A stretch of DNA of 11,512 nt from DAIOHQ01 sp036744635 (lineage in GTDB: Bacteria; Planctomycetota; Phycisphaerae; Tepidisphaerales; Tepidisphaeraceae). Positions 1 to 6,259 of the stretch are shown here, piece by piece. Where the stretch lies: NCBI GenBank assembly GCA_036744635.1, contig DAIOHQ010000161.1, forward strand, positions 1-11,512. The letters are read 5' to 3'. The notes under the pieces were generated by a model, which saw only the letters and a list, made by a program, of their open reading frames with translations, did no database searches and was not told the origin of the DNA. Made by a program: the position numbers and the translations under genes. Numbering within the stretch: position 1 is the stretch's first letter; every line of letters begins with the position of its first letter.

Positions 1-60
1 CGCTACACGGCACAGGTCTCGGAGTACCGCGACCTGTGGCACCCGGAAATTTCAACCTGA
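1..60 (+). CDS. 3' end of an unidentified plus-strand gene (partial)
   Basis: Frame 1 is open from the window edge and ends at TGA (58-60). It encodes the last 19 residues of a protein, ending in DLWHPEIST. About 15 of the 19 codons end in G or C, which matches the real genes here and supports coding. The fragment is too short to assign a family. It converges on oppB, with a perfect palindrome (99-151) between the two. The alternative is a chance open frame at the window edge; the sequence to the left would decide. Confidence 0.5.
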   Translation, partial: RYTAQVSEYRDLWHPEIST

Positions 61-98
61 CCCATTGCCAGATTTTCCCTCCCACCATGGGGCATTTT

Positions 99-151
99 GT
101 AGGGTCCGCTTCAGCGGACGCAATTATTCCGTCCGCTGAAGCGGACCCTAC
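99..151. repeat. Perfect 22-bp inverted repeat, REP-like, family 1 (TCCGC-TTCA-GCGGA)
   Basis: Two 22-nt arms (99-120 and 130-151) are exact reverse complements separated by 9 nt. Each arm starts, on its own strand, with the foot GTAGGG. It then forms an internal hairpin, GTCCGC-TTCA-GCGGAC, so the whole is a palindrome of palindromes. It lies between the convergent 3' ends of the partial gene (1-60) and oppB, where it could act as a bidirectional transcript barrier. No T-tract follows it, so it is not a classic intrinsic terminator. The right foot contains the oppB stop codon. Its resemblance to REP/BIME elements is inferred from structure. Confidence 0.85.
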
Positions 152-1071
152 CTTGAGAGCACCTCAATCCGCGGATCGACGAACGCATAAGCCACATCCA
201 CCAGCAGATTGAACGCCAGCACGAACAGCGAATAGACCATCACCACCCCCAGGATCAGTGTCTGATCCCGATTCAGCACGCTGTTGACGAAAAACTGGCC
301 CATCCCCGGAATATTGAACACCTTCTCCACCACGAACGATCCCGTCAGCGTCCCCGCAGCGGCCGGGCCTAGAAAGCTCAGCACCGGCAGCAGCGCATTG
401 CGCAGGCAATGCTTCCATATCACCACGCTCCGGGATAATCCCTTCGCCCGCGCCGTGCGCACGTAATCGCTGCCCAGCACGTCGATCATCGCCACCCGCG
501 TCAGCCGGGCGATATACGCCATCGGCATCAGCGACAGCGCCACCGCCGGCAGCGGCAGGTCCGCAAACCTCCCCCAGGTGCCGATCGGAAACCAGCGCAC
601 GCGCACGGTGAGCAGGATCATCAGCAGCGAAGCAGTGACGAAACTCGGCAGGCTGATGCCGATCAGCGAGATTCCCAGACTCGACCAGTCGAACGCTCCG
701 CCGCGCCTCACCGCCGCCAGCGCCCCCACGCCCACCCCCACCAGCAGCGCGATCAGCATCGCGGCCAACCCCAGCGTCACCGACACCGGCAGGGCATTGC
801 CGAGGATCTGGTTCACCGTCCACTCCGGATATTCCATGCTTGGCCCGAAGTCGCCGTGCGCCAGCAGGTTGGCCGGGTAATAGCGCAGGAACGTCCAGGC
901 GCTCTGCGCGTGATATTGCGTCTTGAGGCGCTCGATCACGAAGGGGCTGAGCTTGCGCTCGTTTTCAAACGGGCTGCCCGGCGCCACCCATGCCAGCGCG
1001 AACGTCACCAGATAGATGATCGCGAGGATCAGCGGAAACTGCAGCACCCGGATGGCGATGAAGCGGGCCAT
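148..1071 (-). CDS. oppB: Oligopeptide/dipeptide ABC transporter permease, OppB/DppB family
   Basis: This is an inner-membrane permease subunit of a peptide-type ABC importer. It forms half of the translocation pore and contacts the ATPase through a cytoplasmic loop. The 307 residues are normal for OppB/DppB. The N-terminus has the usual membrane helix (about 8-30) followed by the family's APGSPF segment. Further helices lie at about 96-120, 132-155, 170-190, 228-248 and 272-297. The ATPase-coupling EAA loop is clear at 202-229 (DYVRTARAKGLSRSVVIWKH then CLRNALLP). The DPRI tail ends the family match. The ATG lies 3 nt after the oppA stop, so the two are co-transcribed and probably translationally coupled. 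The TAG stop falls in the GTAG foot of the flanking palindrome, and residues LSR sit just beyond the usual tail. No oppC or ATPase gene follows; they must lie elsewhere. The exact peptide or other substrate cannot be told. Confidence 0.93.
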   Translation of the reverse strand: MARFIAIRVLQFPLILAIIYLVTFALAWVAPGSPFENERKLSPFVIERLKTQYHAQSAWTFLRYYPANLLAHGDFGPSMEYPEWTVNQILGNALPVSVTLGLAAMLIALLVGVGVGALAAVRRGGAFDWSSLGISLIGISLPSFVTASLLMILLTVRVRWFPIGTWGRFADLPLPAVALSLMPMAYIARLTRVAMIDVLGSDYVRTARAKGLSRSVVIWKHCLRNALLPVLSFLGPAAAGTLTGSFVVEKVFNIPGMGQFFVNSVLNRDQTLILGVVMVYSLFVLAFNLLVDVAYAFVDPRIEVLSR

Positions 1072-1074
1072 GCG

Positions 1075-2778
1075 TTATCGCTCGACCTCCACCGACTTGA
1101 AGTTGATCATGTTCCGTGGACTGCGCGGAATCCCCTTCACGTTCGGCCGGCTCATGTCCACATTCACGTAACTGTAGATGGGAATGATCGGCGCCTCGCG
1201 CAGCAGGATTTCCTCGGCCTGACTCAGCAACTCCAGCCGCTTGGCCGGGTCCGCCTCCACCACCGCCGCCGCGCACAGATCATCGTATTCTCTGCTCACC
1301 CACTTGGAGTCGTTGTTCTCGCTGACCGACAGATACTTGTCGGTGAACGTCGATGGATCGTTGTAATCTCCGATCCATGATGCCCGCGCAATCGCGTAAT
1401 CCTGGCTGCGCAACCGGTTGCCGAAAATCTTCACCTCCACCCCTTCCAGGCCGACGTTGATTCCCAGTTCCGTCTGCCACTGCCGGGCGATGATCTGCGC
1501 CACCGCATCGTGATGGGCGCCGGTGTTGAAAAGTATTCCCACCTTGGGAAATCCCTTGCCTCCCGGATATCCGGCCTCCGCCAGCAGCTTTTTCGCGCGC
1601 TCGATGTCGTGCGGCAGCCCGTTCGGCGAGCGGTATTTGGGAAATATTCCCCTGGGGATGTAATTCTCCGTCACCGGTTCGCCCATCCGCGTCACGTTCT
1701 CGACGATTGGCCGCTTGTCGATCGCCATCGCCAGCGCCTGTCGCACCCGCACGTCGATCAGCGGATTCACCCGGCCATCCGGCAGCTTGGGATTGCAGTT
1801 GATGCTGTAGAAATAGGTGCCGAAGCCGGGGAATACGTGCAGATCCTCCCGCCCCTTCTTGCGCAGCTCGGCGGCGATGTCCGGCGACACATCCGACAGC
1901 CAGTCCACCCGCCCGGCCTGGTAGATGTTGAACTGCACGGAAGGATCTTCGGCGCTGATCTGATCGATGATCGGACTCTTGATGCTGGCGCGGTCCCAGT
2001 AGTGCTCGTTGGCCGCCAACCGCAGCCGCCGCCGATATTGCCACGACTCCAGCCGATAAGGCCCATTGGTCACCAGATTCGGCGGCGTGGTGAAGCTTGG
2101 ATCGTAGCTGATGTGCCCATCGTGCTTGAGGTCCTGCGCGAACTTCCTCATCGACTTTTCCTGCAGCGGATAAAACGGCGCGAAGGCGCACAAGTCTGGA
2201 AAAAATGGAACCGGATTCCCCAGTTTCACCCGCAGCGTTTTGCCATCCACCGCCTCGATCCCCACCGTCGCGAAAGCGACCTTCTCCGGAACCAACAGCA
2301 TCGTGCTCCCCTTCCCATCCGGGACCCACCGCTGTTCGGCCCTCATGGCATACGCCTCCTCATAAGCCTGCGCGCCGGCGATGTAATGAAACAAATAGGT
2401 GTAGTCGCCCGGCTCCTCGAGCATGCGCCGCCAGGCGAAGACGAAATCGCTCGCCAGCAAATCCTCTCCATCGCTCCAGCGTGCGGTATCACGGATGTGA
2501 AACGTGTAGGTCTTCTTATCCGCGCTGACATCGGCGCGGTCGGCCGCCCCCAGCACCGGCTCCAGCGTCTGCGGCTCCAGCGTGTACAGCCCCTCCCACA
2601 GCGCCGATCCCACCCGGATATCCTGCAGCCAGGACATGCGATTGGGATCCAGCGTCTTGATCTCACCGCGATTGATGAAGGAGAAATCCGCCTTTTTCTC
2701 GGCCGCCCCGCCCGACCAGACCATCGCCGCCGCCAGCAGGATCACCAGCGCCAGCGGAATGATTGCCAGTCGTCGCAT
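1075..2778 (-). CDS. oppA: Peptide ABC transporter substrate-binding protein, OppA type (SBP_bac_5)
   Basis: This is an extracytoplasmic receptor that captures peptides and delivers them to the OppB-type permease. The 567 residues fit the cluster of large OppA-like binding proteins. A hydrophobic signal segment (about 4-21) precedes AAEKK. The family core is visible at about 87-120 (YTFHIRDTARWSDGE, then a DFVFAWRRML stretch). VTNGPYRLESW lies near 236-246, and the C-terminus has IPIYSYVNVD, both typical of OppA. No lipobox cysteine follows the signal segment, so it is either released by signal peptidase I (perhaps after GAA) or stays anchored, unlike the lipoproteins of many bacteria. No convincing Shine-Dalgarno site precedes the ATG. 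The leader (2779-2887) carries a 50-nt two-hairpin repeat. oppB follows after 3 nt. The substrate class, beyond peptide-like, is inference. Confidence 0.93.
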   Translation of the reverse strand: MRRLAIIPLALVILLAAAMVWSGGAAEKKADFSFINRGEIKTLDPNRMSWLQDIRVGSALWEGLYTLEPQTLEPVLGAADRADVSADKKTYTFHIRDTARWSDGEDLLASDFVFAWRRMLEEPGDYTYLFHYIAGAQAYEEAYAMRAEQRWVPDGKGSTMLLVPEKVAFATVGIEAVDGKTLRVKLGNPVPFFPDLCAFAPFYPLQEKSMRKFAQDLKHDGHISYDPSFTTPPNLVTNGPYRLESWQYRRRLRLAANEHYWDRASIKSPIIDQISAEDPSVQFNIYQAGRVDWLSDVSPDIAAELRKKGREDLHVFPGFGTYFYSINCNPKLPDGRVNPLIDVRVRQALAMAIDKRPIVENVTRMGEPVTENYIPRGIFPKYRSPNGLPHDIERAKKLLAEAGYPGGKGFPKVGILFNTGAHHDAVAQIIARQWQTELGINVGLEGVEVKIFGNRLRSQDYAIARASWIGDYNDPSTFTDKYLSVSENNDSKWVSREYDDLCAAAVVEADPAKRLELLSQAEEILLREAPIIPIYSYVNVDMSRPNVKGIPRSPRNMINFKSVEVER

Positions 2779-2810
2779 GATGAAATCACGGGTTGCTCAA
2801 GAGCGCTTCT

Positions 2811-2860
2811 GGTGGGGCAGACATTCTTGTCTGCCACGGGACAATGTACTCATTGGTCCG
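2811..2860 (+). repeat. Single 50-nt two-hairpin unit, family 2
   Basis: The unit has a 25-nt constant part (2811-2835), starting GGTGGG and forming the hairpin GGCAGACA-TTCT-TGTCTGCC. One A follows, then a second hairpin with 10-nt arms (2837-2846 and 2851-2860) and loop TACT. The second stem has eight Watson-Crick pairs, one possible G-T pair and one mismatch. The constant part is identical to those at 11394-11418 and, inverted, 11475-11499. The unit lies between oppA and the minus-strand gene ending at 2888, so in the oppA leader, in reverse orientation to that gene. Any effect on oppA expression is unknown. Confidence 0.9.
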
Positions 2861-2887
2861 TATCCGCCGATTTCTCAAGAACCTCTC

Positions 2888-4027
2888 TTATTTTTCAGCC
2901 TGCGTCGTCGCAGACTCTCCGGCGGCGGTCTCAATCTTCGGGGCGGGCTTGAGCTTCTTAAATTCCGGCACCGCCGCGATTGCCTTGATCGCCGCATCCA
3001 CATCCGCCTGCACCGTCACTGGATTGGGATTGTTGCTCATTTCCTTCAGGTTTTTCACCGCCGCAATCACCGCATTCGAGCTCATTCGCGTGCCGATCGC
3101 TGTGATCGCCTTGGCGTCCATCACGATCACCGGACCAAGCTGCTCGGGCACGCCTCCCGCGCTCATCCGCTGTGCGGCCAGCGACATCAGGTCGGTCCCA
3201 AGCTGCATCACCTGAAGCTGCTGGGCCGGCGTCAGCGGCTTGGGTGCACCTGTGCCAAACAGCGTGGACAGGTAGTTCATCGGCAGCCGCTCCGCCAGCG
3301 GCTCGGTCGGGACGCCTTTCAGATACTGCTCGTTGCGCCAGGCAAACAGCGCGAACATCTGCTCCACCACCTGCCCGATTGCCGTGGGCGGCACGTCCTT
3401 GGGATCGACGCTCAGCGCCTCGTATGCCTCTTCCACCACCGGTCCATCCGGGTGCGCCTTCACCGCCGGCACGATCGCCCCCACCATCACAAACTTGCCG
3501 CCGTTGCCAATCGCCAGCATTGGATTATTCAACACCTGCGGAATGATATATTTCGCCGCCTTGATTCCCCACAGCACCACCGCCTCTTCACCATCCTGCA
3601 TGAATGCCTGGGAACATTCCATCAGGCGAGTGTTTTTCGCCGCCTGCGCCACCCGCGCCACCACGATGGCGGCGTTCAGCCGCACCCGCAGGTCCTTGTG
3701 GTCTTTCAGGGGCTTGATCGCGTCATTGACGGCGTTGGCGTAGGGACCGAGATAGGTCGGCAGCGCATCGGCATTGGCAACCTGGGTCGCCTCGATCAGC
3801 GCCTCGCGCGCATCCTGCACGTCCTGCGCCTCTTTGGCATCGGAAAGCTTCTTTACCTGCTGGGTGACGAAAGCCTGCACTGTCGACAGATTGCCGGCCT
3901 GGTAGTCGGACCGGATGCTCGTGGGAATTCCGCCCCCGCCGCCAGCGGTCTCAGCACCAAGCGTTGGCGACGTGAAAACACCCCATCCCAGGACAAGACA
4001 AAATAAAACCCTGTAGCCACGGTTCAT
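2888..4027 (-). CDS. Exported protein of unknown function, possible HEAT-like helical repeats
   Basis: I do not recognise a family. The 379 residues start with a clear Sec signal peptide: NRGYR, a hydrophobic stretch at about 7-19, and a likely cut after LGA at 24. The mature protein is nearly all alpha-helical by composition. Segments at about 65-220, such as DHKDLRVRLNAAIVVARVAQ and the GEEAVVLWGIKAAKYI stretch, look like HEAT/ARM-type helical pairs. The C-terminal tail (about 358-379) is Lys/Pro/Thr/Glu-rich and disordered. The start is supported by GGAGAA (4040-4035, minus strand) 7 nt before the ATG. It is divergent from the QW-motif gene and lies upstream of, but not tightly linked to, oppAB. 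A role as a periplasmic scaffold is a guess only. Confidence 0.8.
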   Translation of the reverse strand: MNRGYRVLFCLVLGWGVFTSPTLGAETAGGGGGIPTSIRSDYQAGNLSTVQAFVTQQVKKLSDAKEAQDVQDAREALIEATQVANADALPTYLGPYANAVNDAIKPLKDHKDLRVRLNAAIVVARVAQAAKNTRLMECSQAFMQDGEEAVVLWGIKAAKYIIPQVLNNPMLAIGNGGKFVMVGAIVPAVKAHPDGPVVEEAYEALSVDPKDVPPTAIGQVVEQMFALFAWRNEQYLKGVPTEPLAERLPMNYLSTLFGTGAPKPLTPAQQLQVMQLGTDLMSLAAQRMSAGGVPEQLGPVIVMDAKAITAIGTRMSSNAVIAAVKNLKEMSNNPNPVTVQADVDAAIKAIAAVPEFKKLKPAPKIETAAGESATTQAEK

Positions 4028-4089
4028 CAGGCGGTTCTCCGGCCGGATCGGTGAGGATTCCAGTTGCTAAGCTCGGCTGCGACGAACTT

Positions 4090-4113
4090 TTCGGCGACGC
4101 GGCGAACCCTACC
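4090..4113 (-). repeat. Solitary degenerate REP-like hairpin with GTAGGG foot
   Basis: On the minus strand the sequence GGTAGGG is followed directly by an imperfect hairpin of seven stem positions with one mismatch and a 3-nt loop (4090-4106). The foot and its distance to the hairpin match family 1 (99-151), but the stem sequence differs and there is no inverted partner arm. It lies in the divergent intergenic region, upstream of the gene ending at 2888. It may be a decayed or single-arm element, or a chance match in GC-rich DNA. Confidence 0.4.
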
Positions 4114-4118
4114 AAAGC

Positions 4119-4130
4119 CACTATATAGTG
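4119..4130. promoter_or_regulatory. Perfect 12-bp palindrome CACTATATAGTG, possible operator
   Basis: CACTATATAGTG equals its own reverse complement and is AT-rich at its centre. It lies between two divergent genes and directly abuts a TTGACA on the minus strand (4134-4129). A weak -10 match (TAGGGT, 4111-4106) lies 17 nt beyond that TTGACA, so the palindrome would sit in the spacer of a possible minus-strand promoter. This would suit a dimeric regulator, but nothing identifies one. Confidence 0.35.
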
Positions 4131-4220
4131 TCAACCAAACGCGAGATACGGGACAGGTATGCCTCATCTTGCGTGTCAATTCAGATGTTTTCCCCGCCGC
4201 GACAAAATAAAATTTTTCAT

Positions 4221-4250
4221 TTGACAGTCCGATAACTGTTAGGGTATAAT
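4221..4250 (+). promoter_or_regulatory. Consensus sigma70-type promoter for the QW-motif gene
   Basis: A perfect -35 box TTGACA (4221-4226) and a perfect -10 box TATAAT (4245-4250) are separated by 18 bp, with an AT-rich stretch upstream (4203-4220). Transcription would start near 4257, about 30 nt before the chosen ATG. Two small inverted repeats overlap it: ACAGT/ACTGT (4224-4228, 4235-4239), and GTTAGGG/CCTTAAC (4238-4244, 4254-4260, one mismatch) flanking the -10 box. They could be operators, so the promoter may be strong but repressible. Confidence 0.8.
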
Positions 4251-4273
4251 TAGCCTTAACAGAAACCGGTCAG

Positions 4274-4279
4274 AAAGGA
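4274..4279 (+). promoter_or_regulatory. Ribosome binding site deciding the start at 4287
   Basis: AAAGGA ends 7 nt before ATG 4287. An in-frame TTG at 4281 would leave only 1 nt of spacing and can be set aside. A second ATG at 4290, with 10 nt of spacing, remains possible. Confidence 0.7.
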
Positions 4280-4286
4280 CTTGCAA

Positions 4287-4877
4287 ATGATGACAGTACG
4301 TCAGATTGAGCGGCTTTGGGACAATCAGAATTATCAGCGGCTTTGCCGCGAAGTGGTGGCCATCCGTCCGGAGGCGCCGGTCGTCCTGGAACTGGATGCC
4401 AGCAGCGCCATTCCCGCGGCCGCGCTGGGAATGGTTCGGCTGGATGAGCTCAATCAGTCGCACACCGCGCTGTATGGCCGGCTGCTCCGCCTGGTGTTAG
4501 GAAGGCAGGAAGCCGATGGCGGCTGGGGCGATGCCGTCACCACCGCGCTGTGCCTCAAGGCACTATTGGCCGGCCAGGGAAACGGGCTGGCCATCGACCG
4601 GGGCATTGCCTATCTCGCCGCGCTGCAAAAGCCCGAAGGCACCTGGCCGCGCGTCCCTCTGCGCCGGATGCCGGCCGATGCGGCGGTCTCCGCGTTCATC
4701 CTCTATTGCCTGGCCGACGTCGCCAGGTTCCGCGAGTCGGTGCAGTTCGATCAGGCCGTCCAATGGTTCGAATCCCATGGCGATGAACTGGATGATGGCA
4801 CCGCCCGCCTGTGGCAATCCGCCCGCCTCCGCTGCCGCATCACCCGCCCGCCGGCAACGGAAGCGTCGTGGTCGTGA
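4287..4877 (+). CDS. Small protein with prenyltransferase/terpene-cyclase-type QW motifs, function unknown
   Basis: The protein has 196 residues from the ATG 7 nt after AAAGGA. Two QW-like motifs of the alpha-alpha toroid fold are visible: RQEADGGWG at 73-81, followed by an Ala/Leu-rich helix (VTTALCLKALL), and LQKPEGTW at 113-120. A further helix with AVSAFILYCL lies near 133-142. Squalene cyclases and prenyltransferase subunits exceed 300-600 residues and carry catalytic Asp motifs (for example DxDD) that are absent here. This is therefore a stand-alone toroid fragment or a binding domain rather than an enzyme. There is no signal peptide, so it is probably cytoplasmic. It stands alone with its own consensus promoter, divergent from the exported protein. 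The Arg/Pro-rich tail (about 180-190) lacks fold features. A decayed gene is possible, but the clean promoter and ribosome site argue against that. Confidence 0.75.
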   Translation: MMTVRQIERLWDNQNYQRLCREVVAIRPEAPVVLELDASSAIPAAALGMVRLDELNQSHTALYGRLLRLVLGRQEADGGWGDAVTTALCLKALLAGQGNGLAIDRGIAYLAALQKPEGTWPRVPLRRMPADAAVSAFILYCLADVARFRESVQFDQAVQWFESHGDELDDGTARLWQSARLRCRITRPPATEASWS

Positions 4878-4896
4878 TGCCTACAGCGATATCGAG

Positions 4897-4997
4897 GTAA
4901 GGTGGGCGTAATGGCCCACCGTGTCGGAATCCTGAGCGTAAGGTGGGCGCACTCGCCCACCGTTTCCGGACGGTGGGCGAGTATGCCCACCCTACGC
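4897..4997. repeat. Three-hairpin palindromic element, family 3 (GGTGGGC-N6-GCCCACC)
   Basis: Three hairpins share the stem GGTGGGC/GCCCACC with different 6-nt loops: GTAATG (unit 4897-4921), GCACTC (4936-4962) and, inverted, ATACTC (4971-4997). The second and third are 27-nt arms of one larger inverted repeat, matching at 24 of 27 positions with an 8-nt centre. Two of the three mismatches fall in the loop. The feet read GTAAGG or GTAGGG. The element fills the gap between the convergent ends of the QW-motif gene and the LysM gene. Loop divergence with an intact stem suggests the stem is constrained or the copies are recent. Confidence 0.85.
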
Positions 4998-5016
4998 CAA
5001 CCATTGCGACGGCCAT

Positions 5017-6144
5017 TTATCGCGCAGTGACAGTGGGCGCGGAGGGGAGCTTGAGAATCTGGCCGATCTTGATGTTGTGGGGGTTGTCGCCGATGGTGGA
5101 TTTGTTCAGGTCGTACAGCTTTTCGGTCTGGTCGCGATTGCCGTAGAGTTTGATGGAGATTTTCTCCAGGCTGTCGCCGGACTGGACTTTGTATTCCTTG
5201 GCCGCATCGATCGGTCGATCCGCCGGCTTGGGTGCCCGCGCCGCGCCCGATGAGGCGCCGGCAGATGTACTGGCCGCCGCCGCGGACTTGATCTCGCTGG
5301 GATCGGGCAGGTTGATGATCTGGCCGGGGCGCAGGCGGTCGGGCTCGATGGTGGGATTGGCCTTCTGGATCAGCGTGTAATAGCCGCCATTACCGTAAGT
5401 CTTGACGGCGATGCTGTAGAACGATTCGCCCATCTGCACCTTGTGGGTGCGCTCGCCAGATGGCTGGGTGGAGGGGACGGAGGGAGTATCGACGGAACGA
5501 ACCGCGGTGTCCGTACGGCGCCCCGTGGCGGTAGTGTCTCCACCCGTCGGCACGAGAGTCAGCGACGGCGACGGCGCTGGGGTCAGGGCAGCGGTGTCAC
5601 CGGCGACAGGGGTCGGGACGGGGGAAGGAGTTTGTCCAGAGCGGGCAGCATCCGCGCCGGTCAGCGCGCTGCCGGTGTCGGCCGGGCGGGGCGTGGCGTC
5701 ATGGGTATCGATCGCCGGCCGGGATTGGCCGGGGGCGGGGGTGGTGCTCATCAGCGGCATGAGCGGCGTGCCGAAATTGCCGGTGTTGAGGCCCCGCGCC
5801 CAGATGTCTTCCTCAGGCTTGACATCTTCCTTTTTCACCGGTTCCGGCTGCGGGGGCGCGGCGGTGTCCGGCCTTTGCCCGGCAGCGAGCGGCTCGGGCG
5901 CCGGCGCCTTGGCGGTCGCGGCCGGCTTTTCCGGCGATGTCTGCGCGGTATTGGTGTTTGTGGGATTAGTGTTGTTGGAGGCGGAGCTCTTGGAGTCTGG
6001 CGTGATGTTCTCGACCCCGCCTTCTCCGGGCGTGAGCTGAGCCCCTTCGCGATCATCGCGCCCGCTGGCAACGATGACGTAGACAATCAGGACCGCCAAA
6101 AGCACGCCGCCGACCGCCAGGCCGAATCTCACATCCTTGCGCAT
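5017..6144 (-). CDS. Membrane-anchored protein with two C-terminal LysM domains
   Basis: This is a predicted envelope protein with LysM domains, which bind peptidoglycan glycan chains. The 375 residues have a single N-terminal membrane anchor (about 8-26, after MRKDVRF). A long disordered linker rich in Pro, Thr, Ala and Ser spans 30-230. LysM1 (about 233-280) runs from THKVQMGESFYSIAVKTYG to LRPGQIINLP. LysM2 (about 317-367) runs from EYKVQSGDSLEKISIKLYG to IKIGQILKLP. No enzymatic domain is present. The ATG is preceded by AAGGAG (6158-6153, minus strand) at 8 nt, one of the clearest ribosome sites in the window. It lies 115 nt after secDF on the same strand, so it may be read from that operon or from its own promoter. 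No terminator is obvious in the gap. A scaffold or spacer role in the cell wall is inference. Confidence 0.88.
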   Translation of the reverse strand: MRKDVRFGLAVGGVLLAVLIVYVIVASGRDDREGAQLTPGEGGVENITPDSKSSASNNTNPTNTNTAQTSPEKPAATAKAPAPEPLAAGQRPDTAAPPQPEPVKKEDVKPEEDIWARGLNTGNFGTPLMPLMSTTPAPGQSRPAIDTHDATPRPADTGSALTGADAARSGQTPSPVPTPVAGDTAALTPAPSPSLTLVPTGGDTTATGRRTDTAVRSVDTPSVPSTQPSGERTHKVQMGESFYSIAVKTYGNGGYYTLIQKANPTIEPDRLRPGQIINLPDPSEIKSAAAASTSAGASSGAARAPKPADRPIDAAKEYKVQSGDSLEKISIKLYGNRDQTEKLYDLNKSTIGDNPHNIKIGQILKLPSAPTVTAR

Positions 6145-6259
6145 AAGTGGGACTCCTTCCCGATTCGAGTATGTCGTTTCCTTGCCCCCTCATTGGAGCA
6201 TTTGACGCCCGCGGGAGCAAGAGGTAACAAAAACAAAATTTCGGTTCTGTCGTGGCCGG

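Noticed and set aside
99..151. Intrinsic terminator between the convergent genes
   Set aside because: The stem is strong but no T-run follows on either strand, so I recorded it as a repeat with only a possible barrier role.
1510..4006. Long plus-strand open frames (about 480 and 474 codons) antisense to oppA and the exported-protein gene
   Set aside because: They are Arg/His-rich shadow frames with no family resemblance. Part of each is translated repeat sequence.
4281..4286. TTG start at 4281 for the QW-motif gene
   Set aside because: It lies 1 nt from the ribosome site. The ATG at 4287 has normal spacing.
6145..6259. Terminator or promoter in the secDF-LysM gap
   Set aside because: A small CCCGCGGG self-complement is present, but I see no stem with a T-tract and no paired -35/-10 boxes.
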